A stretch of 64,000 nt of DNA from assembly GCA_963170055.1 (NCBI GenBank), contig CAUJGJ010000397.1, forward strand, positions 9,420,301-9,484,300, written 5' to 3'. Below are positions 11,604 through 26,296 of this stretch, piece after piece (position 1 is the first letter of the stretch; every line of letters starts with the position of its first letter). The position numbers and the translations under genes are program-made. The notes under the pieces are model-generated. The model saw only the letters and a program-made list of their open reading frames with translations, did not search any database and had not been told where the DNA came from. Source of the DNA: Halisarca cf. caerulea (lineage: Eukaryota > Porifera > Demospongiae > Chondrillida > Halisarcidae).

Positions 11604-12057
11604 TAATGGTAGCCATTTTGCTCCTATGTTTACTTGCGTTTCTCCATAAACTGTGATGACAATTCCGTATACCAATACATATTTGTCTTCTTTTCAGCTC
11701 TAGTATAGATTTATAAAGGACACTATGGCTATGAAACTTATACTGAAGACTTAGTATATCCCTAAGTACCTTACGGCACTATTAGAGAAAAACAAGCGAT
11801 TCGAGTTTAACCCTTAATCGTTCACGTTTGCGGTGAAAATTTAGCCCGTTACCGTTTTTAGGCCAGATAACTGGCGCGCGTTGTCACAGCTGAAAGGGGG
11901 CTTTTCACATCGCAGACAGAGTTCTTCCCTCCTTTCTAGCGATATATATAGATTTGTTACGAATGTAGACATAGTTCTTCCCGCCAAAAAGCGTTCTAGA
12001 ATTCTCTAGTGATCTTCTACGTTCTTCTAGACATAATCTTCCCGCGCGCAAGCATTC

Positions 12058-12064
12058 TATAAAA
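12058..12064 (+). promoter_or_regulatory. Probable TATA box of the piggyBac-1 transposase
   Basis: TATAAAA lies 90 bp upstream of the transposase ATG at 12154, in a sensible core-promoter position. No experimental support is available from sequence alone. Confidence 0.45.
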
Positions 12065-13930
12065 GCGTCGAACGAATCGTTTCTATATCTTATTCTCTGA
12101 ATGACAGAACATCCAAAACTTTGTTTCTGAACGAAATTGTCTAGTACGGAATCATGTCAGCCAGACCGGTAAGAATTTGAACGCTATACAAAGCTATGAA
12201 ACTGCCAAACTGTTTATTATAATTACCACACTTCTAATACAGAAAAGAAATGTGGCTTCAAGGTTTAGTATGGATGAAATCATAAGTCAAATGCAAAATG
12301 ATGATGATGACTGGCTAATCTCTGATGATGATGACTACTTTGGAGATGAAGGGACCACCGAGGCTGTAACATCTGGCAATGACTTGGATCCTTTGGAGCA
12401 GGTACAGACAGAGGATGATGACAGTACATCTGCAACTGACCAGGACATGACATCAGAATTTTCAATACTCCTGCCTTCAACATCTGTTGTAGAGTCACAA
12501 CCCCAGCAGGAAGAAGTTGAACCTGGTGTCTCCTCCCATGCACCATTCCAGTTGGCTGGTTTCAATGAAGATGTAGGTCCTGTTAAGCCTCTTGGTAGTG
12601 AAGCCACTCCTTTGCTCTATTTCTCACAAATTTTTGGGGAGGATACATTAGATCACATTGCTCAGCAGACAAATCTGTATGCCCAGCAGAATCCACCCGG
12701 CGAATCATACAAGTGGACACCAACATGTGCAGATGAGATCAAGCTCTTCATTGGAATGTTGTTGGTAATGGGAATCCACAGACTGCCTGAAGTATCTGAT
12801 TACTGGTCAAAAAATCCTCTCCTTGGTGTTTCGAGCATTAGTAAGTGCATGCCCATCCTGCGTTTCAAATCCCTACTTCGCTGCTTACATCTCAACGACA
12901 ATAGCACAGCAGCAAGACGCGGTGAAGAAGGCTATGACAAACTGCACAAGATCCGTCCACTACTTGACACAGTCCGCCAGAACAGTCTGAACATGTATCG
13001 GCCTCATTAACAAAATTCAATTGATGAAGCAATGGTACTGTTCAAAGGCAGGATAGGATTCAAACAGTACATGCCAAACAAACCTGTGAAACGTGGCTAC
13101 AAAGTGTGGATGAGAGCAGATGCCACAAACGGATATTGCTGCAATTTCGAGATCTATACAGGAGCACTTCAGGATTCAGTTGAGCATGGATTAGGTGCAA
13201 CTGTAGTTAAACGCATGGTTCACCCTCTGGGTGGAAAGGGCTACCATGTATTAATGCCTTGCCTCTTCCGTCCATATAAAATGAGCCCTTCGATATACCA
13301 ACCAATCTATATCTATCCTAACTTGGTACCCTACAAGGGTGATCACTTAGTGAACCCCTTTTTGGACTTAAGGGGGGGTGCAGGGCAACCCCCAGGTGCT
13401 TCCCTGCCCCGCCCACAAAGGTATAATATAGTACCTGACATCCGGTGTCAGAGTGCACGTGCACAGTAGCTTCCCCCTGACCTATAAAGCTGTATATGAT
13501 ATACTTTGCACCTGGGGGTCAACACCCACCCCAATTATGACTTATGAACCCCAGGTCAAACTTGTTCTTAAAACAATTATATTAATTTGACTATCTCTTT
13601 GATTAATTAATATATAGCTCTTTATATCTGTTTAATACCTGTACATGCATGCGTCAGGCATCTAGAACGATTGCACATTTTCGTGCGTAAATGCTTGCAT
13701 TACGACCACGTTGGGTGCCCATTGGCCAGACACAGCATTTATAAATGCCTCGATCAGCATCGCCGCCAACATGTTACCTCCTCCGCCATAATTATAGGAC
13801 AACATTGAACACAAAAATTCTACATATTATTAATATTCATAATACTCAATATGGAATCTCATTACTACCCCATATAACATCATTCAACAAGCAGCCCCCG
13901 AAAACCTAATGATGCCCCGCCGCCCTGAGA

Positions 13931-15001
13931 CTACTGGCCGGGTGCTTCTGGCGTCGAGAAGCTGCTAGCGAGCTGCCTTGACACATGAGCCAAGTCAACA
14001 TCCGTGGGGCGGATATATCGTTGATATGCTTGGCTCTTCCAACGACCCAAAACCTTGATAGTGGACTCTGGAACCATTGCCACGCTGGCTGACGTGGCTG
14101 CCCCAATACGGAAGCTGTGTCCATTAAAATTAAGGGATGGCAGCCCTGAGGCAGCTAAGGCAGCCTGCACGTGCTGCACAAAACCTGATCGCCGGAGCGG
14201 ACGTCCACCTTCTGCCATAAACAGGGGACCCGGGTTTTCTCCTCTTACTGTCAAGATATCCAGCAGAGCCGCCACTGGGCAGACTGCCGACCCTGTTGCA
14301 CCCAAGATAACTTCTGCTCCTGCCCCAAACTGGTCCGTTTTAGAGCGCTTCACATTGACAACAAAGAACCAAGGAGCAGACTCCTTTGACAGTGCGATGT
14401 CTGACACCGAGAGATGGCAATTTGGGTCAAAGTCCCCTTGGTCTGGCATCAGGAACTCTGAACATCGCAAAAAGCCAAAAAAGGCTGTGCAGCAAGCAGC
14501 CCAAACCATGCGGTTTGTGTAGGATGCTGCGTCTGTTGATAGCTGAGACTTTATGCACTGCATTAGGGATGCTGTTATAGGCACCCGGCGCCTGGAACTG
14601 TCGGGGTTGACCTGCAACCGTTTGATCCCGCGCAGCAGGATTTTCATGTGGGGTGTGAGAAATGTTGGGGAGGAACAAGTGGGGTCTGCCAATACTCGAA
14701 AATAACGCAAGGCTGCAAGATAGGATTCTATAGTGGAGACAGAGAGGCCCTCTGACCCAAGGTAAGCCACGAACAGGGTTACCTTCTCCTGTGTCACTAT
14801 GGTGGCTGTGCAGGCTAACAGCCGAGTAAAGGCCATGTATCGGGACCAGCCGGTTCGGTATACTCTTCGAGTGGAGTCTGCCAGCCCTGCATCCAGAAAG
14901 CGGAAAACTTGCGCCTCCAGCTGACTGACGTCCAACTGGCTGGTTCCTGGCATAGAAGATCGATGAGAGGTTGTGGAACCTGAGTGGGGGAGGTGGAACA
15001 T
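13931..15001 (-). CDS. Tyrosine recombinase (DIRS-type integrase), 356 aa
   Basis: A complete open frame. It contains FFGFLRCSEF (first catalytic Arg), the box NGHSFRIGAATSAS (His-x-x-Arg), the GRWKSQAYQRYIR segment with the nucleophilic Tyr, and the LLDILTVRG region between them. These are the conserved residues of phage-integrase-type recombinases as found in DIRS and Crypton elements. The N-terminal SAM-like region (about residues 25-120) precedes the catalytic part. The frame overlaps the RT ORF by 187 bp in another phase, a common DIRS arrangement. It would join the circular or linear cDNA to the genome. All catalytic residues are present. Confidence 0.9.
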   Translation of the reverse strand: MFHLPHSGSTTSHRSSMPGTSQLDVSQLEAQVFRFLDAGLADSTRRVYRTGWSRYMAFTRLLACTATIVTQEKVTLFVAYLGSEGLSVSTIESYLAALRYFRVLADPTCSSPTFLTPHMKILLRGIKRLQVNPDSSRRRVPITASLMQCIKSQLSTDAASYTNRMVWAACCTAFFGFLRCSEFLMPDQGDFDPNCHLSVSDIALSKESAPWFFVVNVKRSKTDQFGAGAEVILGATGSAVCPVAALLDILTVRGENPGPLFMAEGGRPLRRSGFVQHVQAALAASGLPSLNFNGHSFRIGAATSASVAMVPESTIKVLGRWKSQAYQRYIRPTDVDLAHVSRQLASSFSTPEAPGQ

Positions 15002-16662
15002 GACGAGAACTGATTGAAAAATGCAGTAGCCCTGCCCCTAGAAAGGTGATCCGCCCCTATGTTATCTACTCCGGCAATGTGCGAAGCCCTGAGGCAGAAG
15101 TCGAATTTGGCTTGGAATAGGGCAATGCACCGCAACATATTACAGGCCTGGGAGTCCTGTGCGTGGAGTGAGTTTAATTGTGCTACAACTGCCATGTTGT
15201 CTGAGTGGCACATGACCAGCTTCCCTGCCCACCGTGGGCCCCAAACCGCCAGAGCCAGAGTGACTGGGACCAACTCTTTCAGGGCAATAGATGAGAGGAC
15301 TGTGCCTTGAGGCCAGGGCACTTGAAACCAGCAAGGTGACGCCCACGCCCCGCAACCCCAGGACCCGGAAGCATCTGTAAAAAGGTGCACATTAGGGCTA
15401 CCAAGTGCCAAGAACTGCTGGGATGAAACGCCTGGCCAGCCTTGAAGCAGGGCCTGCCACCAAGCTATGTCCGCTCGAACAGCCTGGTTCAACCGCCAGA
15501 ACCCCCCTGGCCTTGCGGATCGAAGAGCATGAAACAAGCCGCTGAGAAACGCCTTCCCCAGAGGGCAGACTTTGGTTGCATGAACCAAATGCCCCACCAG
15601 AGACTCCAGGGTATTGATATCCCGGATGCACTTAGAATCTACCAGGTTGCTCAGCATAGACTGCAGCTGAACCTGCTTTGGAGCTGGGAGGGACACCCTC
15701 ATTGGCAACGAGTGGAGCTGAATACCTAGAAAGGTAATGGAGTGCGTGGGGCCCTCCACCTTGTCAGCTGCTAGCGGAATACCCAAGTCTTGACACACAG
15801 AGACTGCGGTTGCCAGGCACTGGGAGCACTCCTGGGACCCTGGAGCCCCCAAGAACAAAAAGTCATCCAAGTAGTGGATTACTGCCCGTATACCTGCTTC
15901 ACGGAGAATCCATTCCAAGGCCTCCGCTATTGCGTTAAAAATGGCTGGGGTCGACGCTAACCCGAAGGGTAGCTGACTGTCCACATAGACTTGGTTGTCC
16001 CAACACACTCCCAGGAACCTTCTTTCATTAGGGTGAATGGGTACAATTCTATAAGCGTCCTTAATATCTATCTTAGCCATCAGAGCGCCCGGACCCAGGG
16101 CATTCAGCACGAGGGCTGCGTCATCCACTGACGCATATGCCACATGCGTCCACTCGCGGTGTAGCTGGTCATTGACTGACGAACAAGCCGGGCTGGACAG
16201 GTCTACGATGACCCTGTATTTGCCCGGAGTGCTCTTGGGAACTACTCCAATGCTATTGACAGTAACCCCCTGGCAACAAGCTGGGTCCAGTGGTCCTATC
16301 ATATGGCCTTCCTGCACCTGCTGATGGATATAATCAGCCACCACTTGTGAATGTAACCCCGCTGATGGACGGTTTGAAGATGACGATTGGCAGACTGCAT
16401 TTGGGTGTAAGCCCAGGTGGAACCCACTCCGAATACCCACTATCAGATTCCTAACCCACTCCCTGTCTGGGTGGGTGGCCAATGCCTGCTGCCATGCCTG
16501 CACTTTCAGGGGAGTAAAGACAGGTTGGGAAGCAATGTGAGTGAGCGTGGGGGAGCCATGGGGCTTGGAAAGGGCTATCGACTGGAGGCGACAGAACTGC
16601 CTTGCCAGTAACCTGGAGGTTGCAGCTGATGCAGATGAGGGCAATGGCTGACCTGTGGGCAA
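14815..16662 (-). CDS. DIRS-like reverse transcriptase-RNase H, 615 aa
   Basis: An unbroken frame. RT motifs include VPKSTPGKYRVIVDLSSP, MAKIDIKDAYRIVPIHP, QLPFGLASTPAIFNAIAEAL and the catalytic HYLDDFLFLG. An RNase H-like segment follows with HLFTDASGSWGCGAWA and later SDNMAVVAQLN. This order and style match DIRS/Ngaro-class RTs rather than gypsy. The frame ends inside the recombinase ORF, so translation of the two probably depends on a frameshift or re-initiation. The stated start is the first ATG. An earlier non-ATG start is possible. Confidence 0.9.
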   Translation of the reverse strand: MPTGQPLPSSASAATSRLLARQFCRLQSIALSKPHGSPTLTHIASQPVFTPLKVQAWQQALATHPDREWVRNLIVGIRSGFHLGLHPNAVCQSSSSNRPSAGLHSQVVADYIHQQVQEGHMIGPLDPACCQGVTVNSIGVVPKSTPGKYRVIVDLSSPACSSVNDQLHREWTHVAYASVDDAALVLNALGPGALMAKIDIKDAYRIVPIHPNERRFLGVCWDNQVYVDSQLPFGLASTPAIFNAIAEALEWILREAGIRAVIHYLDDFLFLGAPGSQECSQCLATAVSVCQDLGIPLAADKVEGPTHSITFLGIQLHSLPMRVSLPAPKQVQLQSMLSNLVDSKCIRDINTLESLVGHLVHATKVCPLGKAFLSGLFHALRSARPGGFWRLNQAVRADIAWWQALLQGWPGVSSQQFLALGSPNVHLFTDASGSWGCGAWASPCWFQVPWPQGTVLSSIALKELVPVTLALAVWGPRWAGKLVMCHSDNMAVVAQLNSLHAQDSQACNMLRCIALFQAKFDFCLRASHIAGVDNIGADHLSRGRATAFFNQFSSCSTSPTQVPQPLIDLLCQEPASWTSVSWRRKFSAFWMQGWQTPLEEYTEPAGPDTWPLLGC

Positions 16663-16936
16663 AATGGTATAGAACTCGTGGAACCTGTTACCCTCCTAAT
16701 GCTATACAGTACTATACCACGTCTAGGGTAGAGGCGTGACTGGCACTCCAAGTCATGCATGCTGGATCCCTATATATCCCCGGAATCCCTATATGCCCCA
16801 CTCTTAATGACCATGCGACACTGGAATGATTGAATATAATATGTGCAACACAAAGTCAAAGGTAAAGCAGCAGCAATAAAATGGGTTCAGACCAACTCAA
16901 AAAGTGCAGCAACCTGCCACTTGGCCGCCTTGGCTG

Positions 16937-18759
16937 CTAACGAGGCCCTCTCGGGAGGGCACGTCTGGCCACCACAAGTGGGCACTCGCGCGCTGCGTGG
17001 CTGCCTGACCGACATATTCCACAGATGTGGCGGTACCTGCAGTAAGGCAGGATGCACTCGCCTCTGCTGAACCGGCGACAGATCTCTGGTTCCGGGTCTG
17101 TACCCTGGGGCCTGGACCCACTGGCCAGTGTAAGGGGCACCCGTGGGCGCTCCACGGTGGCCGCGAGCCATATATCGGGCTCACGGCGATCCCAGGCTAG
17201 AGCCGGGTTGGCCGCTGTTGCTTGGCGGAATAGTCGGTCGTAGCGTTGCCAGACCTGGCCTGGCACATCCCTAGCCAGCAGTGCGATGATAGACATGTAG
17301 GTGGCCAATGGGCGGCCTTTGCCAGGATCAAAGTGGACCGCAACCGCCATATACGTTGAAAAGGCGTACATCCAGTCCACTACCGAAGAGATTGGAAACT
17401 TCTTCTGCTTTTCGGATGGCTTTTCCTCAGTTGAGCGATCAAATGCCTGCTCAAGAGCCTCGGGAAGTAGCTCGCCCAGGTCTACAAAGTTACCATCCAC
17501 TATCCTCTTAACTATGGAGGCAGGGATCCCCATTAACCCTGTGGATGGCAATTTTAAATTCAGGACATTGGCCCCGGTACTAGCTGGTGTTGTACTGGTC
17601 ACTGCTGTCGCAGCCACTGGGGAGGCGGAAGTGGATGCCACTGGTGGCTGAGATGGTAACACCTGAGTAGTGTGCCCTGCAGGAGGCCATGTAGTGACTG
17701 CCGGGGGCTGGCCAGACAACGTGCCCTGCAACACAGCTGTAGCAGGGAAGGGATAAAACTGGAGTCAACTATAAGTAATGTGCCCTGATAGGGGCTTCAT
17801 GCCTGGGTGCCCACCTGCATGGACCTAGGCCTAATCCCCTACCCCCGTTTCCTGGATGAGAAGATAACTGCAGGCTGCTACTGAAGATCCCCGTTACTCT
17901 ATGGGCAGGTGTGAACTATGTCCTATACGTACAAGGCCCTTCCCGCATGTATGTCTATATATATAAATTATGTCAAAGGCGTTGAGTGTCAGCCTACGCC
18001 GCTGGGCAAAATGAAAGTTGGACGAGGAACCAGGGTATCCTCTGTATGGGAATTATGAGAGGGCATTCCCAGCTTTGGGACTTGCCGTGTGTACATGTGG
18101 GTGCCCCCTGGAGGGCATGCAGCCTGAGCTGCTCTCGTGAATCCTCCTGTGGGGAGGTGCATGGTGGTCGCGCAACCAGCTAACGCACAACAGCCACCTA
18201 CTGGTGGCTTTGTCATGAGCCTGTAGCAGTTGATCGCCCTTGGGGGTGGACGATGGGCTCAAGGTTGGCCTCGGAGGCCTGCCCGATGCACCTGACCTGC
18301 TTTTGACCAGCTTGTGGTCCTGGATAGGATTGCTACTACCTAATTGCACCGGCACCCCCTGGAGGGTCGTCTCAGTGACAAAAGCTAACCCCGGAGCCCA
18401 GCCTCATGGCCAGGCGAGGGTTCCGGCGATGAACCAAGCTGATGGTCGTGGGACCGCTCGTGGGGCCTGCCCGCTCCCCGATTGATAATGCTCGCCCTAT
18501 GGAAAGAAAAACTACGCAGGCAAGTCAACCGTACAGTAGTAACAATATCAGGGAAATTGTGCGAAGGGCGAGGACTGGTCCCACCTGGTCGAGTTCTACA
18601 ACTCCTCCCGAAGCCCATCCGTACCCAGCGCTTACCTGGTGGCCCAGAAGATGACGGTATGCCCGAAGGGACACTGGGAGAGGGCAGGGGTGCCTGGGAG
18701 AACGAAGGCCCAGCTGTAGATGTCGCCGAGGCGACGGAGTTAGAAACTGACTCAGCCAT
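16937..18759 (-). CDS. DIRS-like gag protein with a probable intron
   Basis: Exon 1 begins at ATG 18759 (MAESVSNSVASATSTAGPSF) and ends at a donor ACCAG|GTAAG at 18636. The acceptor is near 17725-17736 (TGCTACAG or TGTTGCAG). The second exon covers residues beginning QGTLSGQPPAV and runs to 16937. It contains FPISSVVDWMYAFSTYMAV, a conserved gag-like helix, and a C-terminal Cys/His cluster (CRRFSRGECILPYCRYRHICGICRSGSHAARECP) able to bind nucleic acid. The exon pairing is my inference from splice consensus and continuous composition. The intron of about 900 bp overlaps possible promoter sequence. Confidence 0.65.
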
Positions 18760-20272
18760 AGAGTACGATAACTGGAACGGAGAAAAATAATCGAGGAATC
18801 GACCGCAGGACGAGAAATAAAACCATATATAGCAGTCACAACTGAACCAAGGGAGGCTAATTCCTGCAACCGTGATCCAATATACGATGCCGCGCTGTAC
18901 ACGTTTTCTCAACTGCGCATGCACACTAACATGCTGGTCTTTCACTGCCACCAGCTTGTACCCATGCACCTAGATAAGCGCTGCGGGGCTACAGATACAG
19001 GCATTAACCCCATTCAACTCCGTTAAATTCCATTTTTACGATAATTTCTTTTCCAGCGTACAACTGGCACAGGATCTCCTACAAGACAAAGTGTACACAA
19101 TTGGTACCACACGCATCAACAGGAAAAACTGGCCAAATTGCCTGAAAGCCATGAAGGAATTACAAAAGACAATGGTACGTGGTGATTCCAAGTCGGAAGT
19201 GGTTCAGGGAGGTACTGTGGAATGTCTCGTATGGAAGGACAATCGATGTGTACCATTCATAAACACCATTAGTCCACCTGGCCAAGAAGAGACCATTCAG
19301 AGAAGGGCAAAAGATGGTTCAAGACAAAGTATCAAATGTCCATCCTCTGTCAAACAATATAATCAATACATGGGCGGAGTGGATATAGCAGATGCCAGAA
19401 GAAAGAGCTACAGTTGTAGTAGAAAGTCCAAGAGGTGGTGGATGCGCTTATTCTATTTTCTCGTCGATATCTTGGTTGTCAATTCATACATTATTGCACA
19501 AGAGTCTCCGCTTTGTCCAAAAATGTCCTCCAAAGAGTTCATTCTATTTATTTCTGAAGATCTCATGGCCGGATACAACTCGAGAAAGGGTCCTGGGCCT
19601 ACAAGTGATGTATCTCCATCTTTTCGCTTCTGTGAACGACATTTTCCATCGAAAAGCGACAAATACCGAGTGTGTCGGTACTGCAGCAACAGCGGCCAGC
19701 GAATTTGCACTTGTTTTTGTTGCGAAGACTGTAGTCAGACTAATCCTGTTCATCTGTGTCCTTATCCGTGCTTTAGATTGTACCACACTAAGTAATTTCA
19801 CGTACGGTAGCCATTTTCCATTACGTAATATCTTGTTATTTCTTGTTATTTTGTGTATTTCTTTGCATAATTATCCGTATACTCTTGTATAACATAAAAA
19901 TATATTCCTTTATATTGTGAGAAGTACAGAACGTACAGCGCTCTTATTGTATTAAATGTCATATGTCTGTCATACTATTTAACACATCAGCAAAGAACCT
20001 ATAATAATCCGTCGCCATATATAATTATGAACGGTAAGGGGTACAGCCAGATATCTGGCCTAAAAACGGTAAAGGGTTAAAAAAACTCGTGGGCCGCCTA
20101 CGGCCCTGGAAACTCGAATCGCTTGGAAATCGGCTTTATTGACTAAAATAATATTTCGAAGAACTCTTCGGGTCTAAAAGACCCTTCGCTGATAAAATCA
20201 GGAGCAAATGAATGAATTTCACCGAAATATAGCCGAAAGATTTTGTACCGACTTTGCATCCGCCATGTTGTT

Positions 20273-20313
<41 letters not shown>

Positions 20314-20370
20314 ACATCGTTCCGGACGTTCTGGACACTTCTGGTGAAAGTAAAAACAATATGGAAAAAA

Positions 20371-20519
20371 CGGAAAAAGATACGCGGATGCACACGACTG
20401 TAGGGCGACCCACCATAGTGGCTTGTGAATAATAAAGGGTTAAATTTAATTTTTAATTTTTGTATTATGTAATTAATATTGTAAGCAGTAAATTTTTCAT
20501 TAAGATTAGTAATTTAAAA
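20371..20519. other. AT-rich unassigned stretch
   Basis: Short sequence rich in AATTTTTAATT runs between B2 and the next microsatellite. Nothing recognised. Confidence 0.5.
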
Positions 20520-20527
20520 AAGTGAAG

Positions 20528-20586
<59 letters not shown>

Positions 20587-20793
20587 TATGGACACGCATA
20601 CACATAAATTCACCAGTTTACACACATATACACACACAAACAGTAAACATGCATAATGACATTGCATTGATTCACAAGCACAATAATGCTATCAAACTCA
20701 CTATTCTTTCCATTTAGGATTTCATTTATTCTTCCTGTGCACATAGAGAAGCATGGTAGAACACAATAATTCCAGAAACCGGCACACACACAC

Positions 20794-20839
<46 letters not shown>

Positions 20840-20993
20840 ACACACACACACACACATACACACGCAAACACACACATTGTATAATTGTACACCACTACAC
20901 AGAACCACGCATTGTTCAGGGATCTTTCAATTCCGTGAGGATTATTTCCAAGTGATTCGAGTTTCCAGGGCTGTAGACAGCCCATGAGTTTTT
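20520..20993 (-). mobile_element. B-prime element: hairpin terminus with a microsatellite-flanked core
   Basis: Read on the minus strand, a family B terminal hairpin (outer AAACTCGAATCACTTGG, inner GGGCTGT-CT-ACAGCCC at about 20966-20982) is followed by an 80-bp spacer, (GT)n, a core of about 130 bp (20655-20785) and another (GT)n (20529-20582). The same order occurs in B5 at 58078-58480. The outermost bases of the hairpin are missing because A2 inserted in its T-run at 20993. The other end of the element was not found. Confidence 0.65.
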
Positions 20994-21240
20994 AGGGGCT
21001 GCCTGCGGCAGCCCCTATATTGTTTTCATTTGGACTTTCAGTGTGTAACGCTCATCCGATATATATACATATATATATAAAATATAAATTTGAAGAAAAG
21101 TCTTATAATGAAGAATTTATATAATAGTAATAGAGAAGTATGAATTTATACAGGAATGAGTTATAGGAATTGTTTTGAAAACAACTGCCAAATATGGCAA
21201 TTGTTTTCGAAACAATCATCCAGTTACAATAAACAGTATG
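20994..21240 (-). mobile_element. A2: family A element truncated at one end
   Basis: It starts AGGGGCTGCC-TGCGGCAGCCCCT right after a T-run inside the B-prime hairpin. It contains the shared 3' block, a short TA-rich core and the central palindrome, and it breaks off at AAACAGTATG (21240). The CAAG terminus is missing. Confidence 0.85.
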
Positions 21241-21244
21241 CCCA

Positions 21245-21446
21245 CACGAAAACGACAACCTTGTAGCTACCTTGTTTACAAGGTGGTTACAAGGTTGTAC
21301 ACCAGGTTGTGACAAGGTTGTGACAAGGATGTAATTCGAAACGGTTACCACCTTGTATACAAGGTTGTACAAGGTTGTATACAAGGTTGTACAAGGTTGT
21401 ATACAAGGTTGTACAAGGTTGTACAAGGTTGTACAAGGCTGTATAC
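21245..21446. repeat. Minisatellite built on CCTTGT/ACAAGG
   Basis: Tandem and partly self-complementary copies of (T)ACAAGGTTGT, with CCTTGTATACAAGG palindromes, start directly where A2 breaks off. More than ten copies of ACAAGGTTG are visible. The ORFs here are repeat artefacts. From 21447 to 21608 I see nothing else. Confidence 0.9.
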
Positions 21447-21608
21447 AAATTATTATTACTTGTATTCCACATTCATATATTGTAGCCGTGCGCACATGTA
21501 CAGCTGCAGTGATCACAATAAATTCAACAGAACTTAATGTAGTCAAAGGACAATTCCAGCATTAATTAATATATGAATTAATAATATAATTAAGGCATAT
21601 AAATATAC

Positions 21609-25860
<4,252 letters not shown>

Positions 25861-26200
25861 CTACGAAATCATAGAATGGTGAAATAATGTTTATAACTTT
25901 AATAATTATTATACATATATAATATATTTATATAATATTATATATATAGATGGATAGATAGATAGATAGATAGATAGATAGTTATAGATACAGATACAGG
26001 CAAAATATAGTATGACCAGTATTATACCCCTAAGGATATGTTGCAGTATGCTAGTCATCAAAGTAGGTATATACAGGGCTTAATTTGGTGTATGTATGTA
26101 ACCATATGCACGCTTCCAAATTTTCCTCTTTTATGATGTAGTCTATTGGGCTCGTTGTATTTTGTCACCTATAGCCATTAAAATGTCAGTGGACATATTT
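25861..26200. other. Upstream region of the Tnp2-like gene with (GATA)n
   Basis: AT-rich sequence with a GATA tetranucleotide run at about 25949-25980. No promoter motif could be assigned. Confidence 0.6.
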
Positions 26201-26265
26201 AGGGGCTGCTGCAGGCAGCCCCTATATTGTTTTCATTTGGACTTCCGGTGTGTAACGCTCGTCCG

Positions 26266-26296
<31 letters not shown>

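Larger units (their letters stand above)
13248..19030 (-). mobile_element. DIRS-like tyrosine-recombinase retrotransposon, about 5.8 kb, ORFs intact
   Basis: On the minus strand it carries gag-like, RT-RNase H and tyrosine recombinase frames, with no integrase or protease, which is the DIRS architecture. The host piggyBac reading frame fixes the borders to within a few bases: GGCTACCAT ends at 13247 and CATTTTTACGAT resumes at 19031. Only the short CAT or CCAT repeat is shared at the borders, as expected for tyrosine-recombinase insertion rather than a long duplication. TTAATGCCT near 13251 has an inverse near 18993. Full terminal repeats were not resolved. The 13470-13930 part is non-coding. 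Confidence 0.87.
12154..19795 (+). pseudogene. piggyBac-1 transposase, with an intron, one nonsense codon and a 5.8-kb insertion
   Basis: Exon 1 is MSARP (12154-12168). A 74-bp GT-AG intron (12169-12242) follows, and exon 2 continues with an acidic N-terminus (MDEIISQMQNDDDDW). The frame meets TAA at 13008-13010 and then gives the first catalytic Asp in SIDEAMVLFKGRIGFKQYMP. At 13247, after GGKGYH, the DIRS-like element intervenes. Coding resumes at 19031-19034 as FYDNFFSSVQLAQDL (second Asp). It then has YMGGVDIADARRKSYS (third Asp) and a C-terminal Cys/His-rich finger (CERHF...CRYCSNSG...CCEDC...LCPYPCF) and ends at 19795. It is inactive as it stands. Confidence 0.9.
11811..20076 (+). mobile_element. 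piggyBac-1, flanked by TTAA and interrupted by a DIRS-like element
   Basis: TTAA occurs at 11807-11810 and 20077-20080. The element begins CCCTTAATCG and ends with the inverse of CCCTTTACCG. Subterminal GTTACCGTTTTTAGGCCAGA (left) and its counterpart CGTTTTTAGGCCAGATATCT (inverted, right) match closely. It carries one transposase gene, broken by a nonsense codon and by the retroelement at 13248-19030. Without that insertion it is about 2.5 kb, a usual size for piggyBac. Confidence 0.92.
11793..20370 (+). mobile_element. B2: hairpin-ended element split by piggyBac-1
   Basis: The first 18 bp (CAAGCGATTCGAGTTTAA) lie at 11793-11810. The rest resumes at 20077 with TTAAAAAAACTCGTGGGCCG. Joining across the piggyBac element and one TTAA gives the standard family B left terminus: stem AAGCGATTCGAGTTT against AAACTCGAATCGCTT, inner stem GGGCCGCCTACGGCCC. 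The (TA)n core lies at about 20276-20311. The right end degenerates after AAAAACAATATGG near 20364. Confidence 0.85.

Noticed and set aside
11793..11810. Solo B terminus as an isolated fragment
   Set aside because: It joins exactly to 20077 across the TTAA of piggyBac-1, so it is half of B2.
14055..14522. Plus-strand ORFs opposite the DIRS-like genes (14055-14522, 15059-15310, 15442-15729, 17301-17651)
   Set aside because: They lie antisense to well-supported RT, recombinase and gag frames and show no family motif.
20655..20785. tRNA-derived SINE for the H core
   Set aside because: No pol III A/B-box motifs or tRNA-like fold could be seen.
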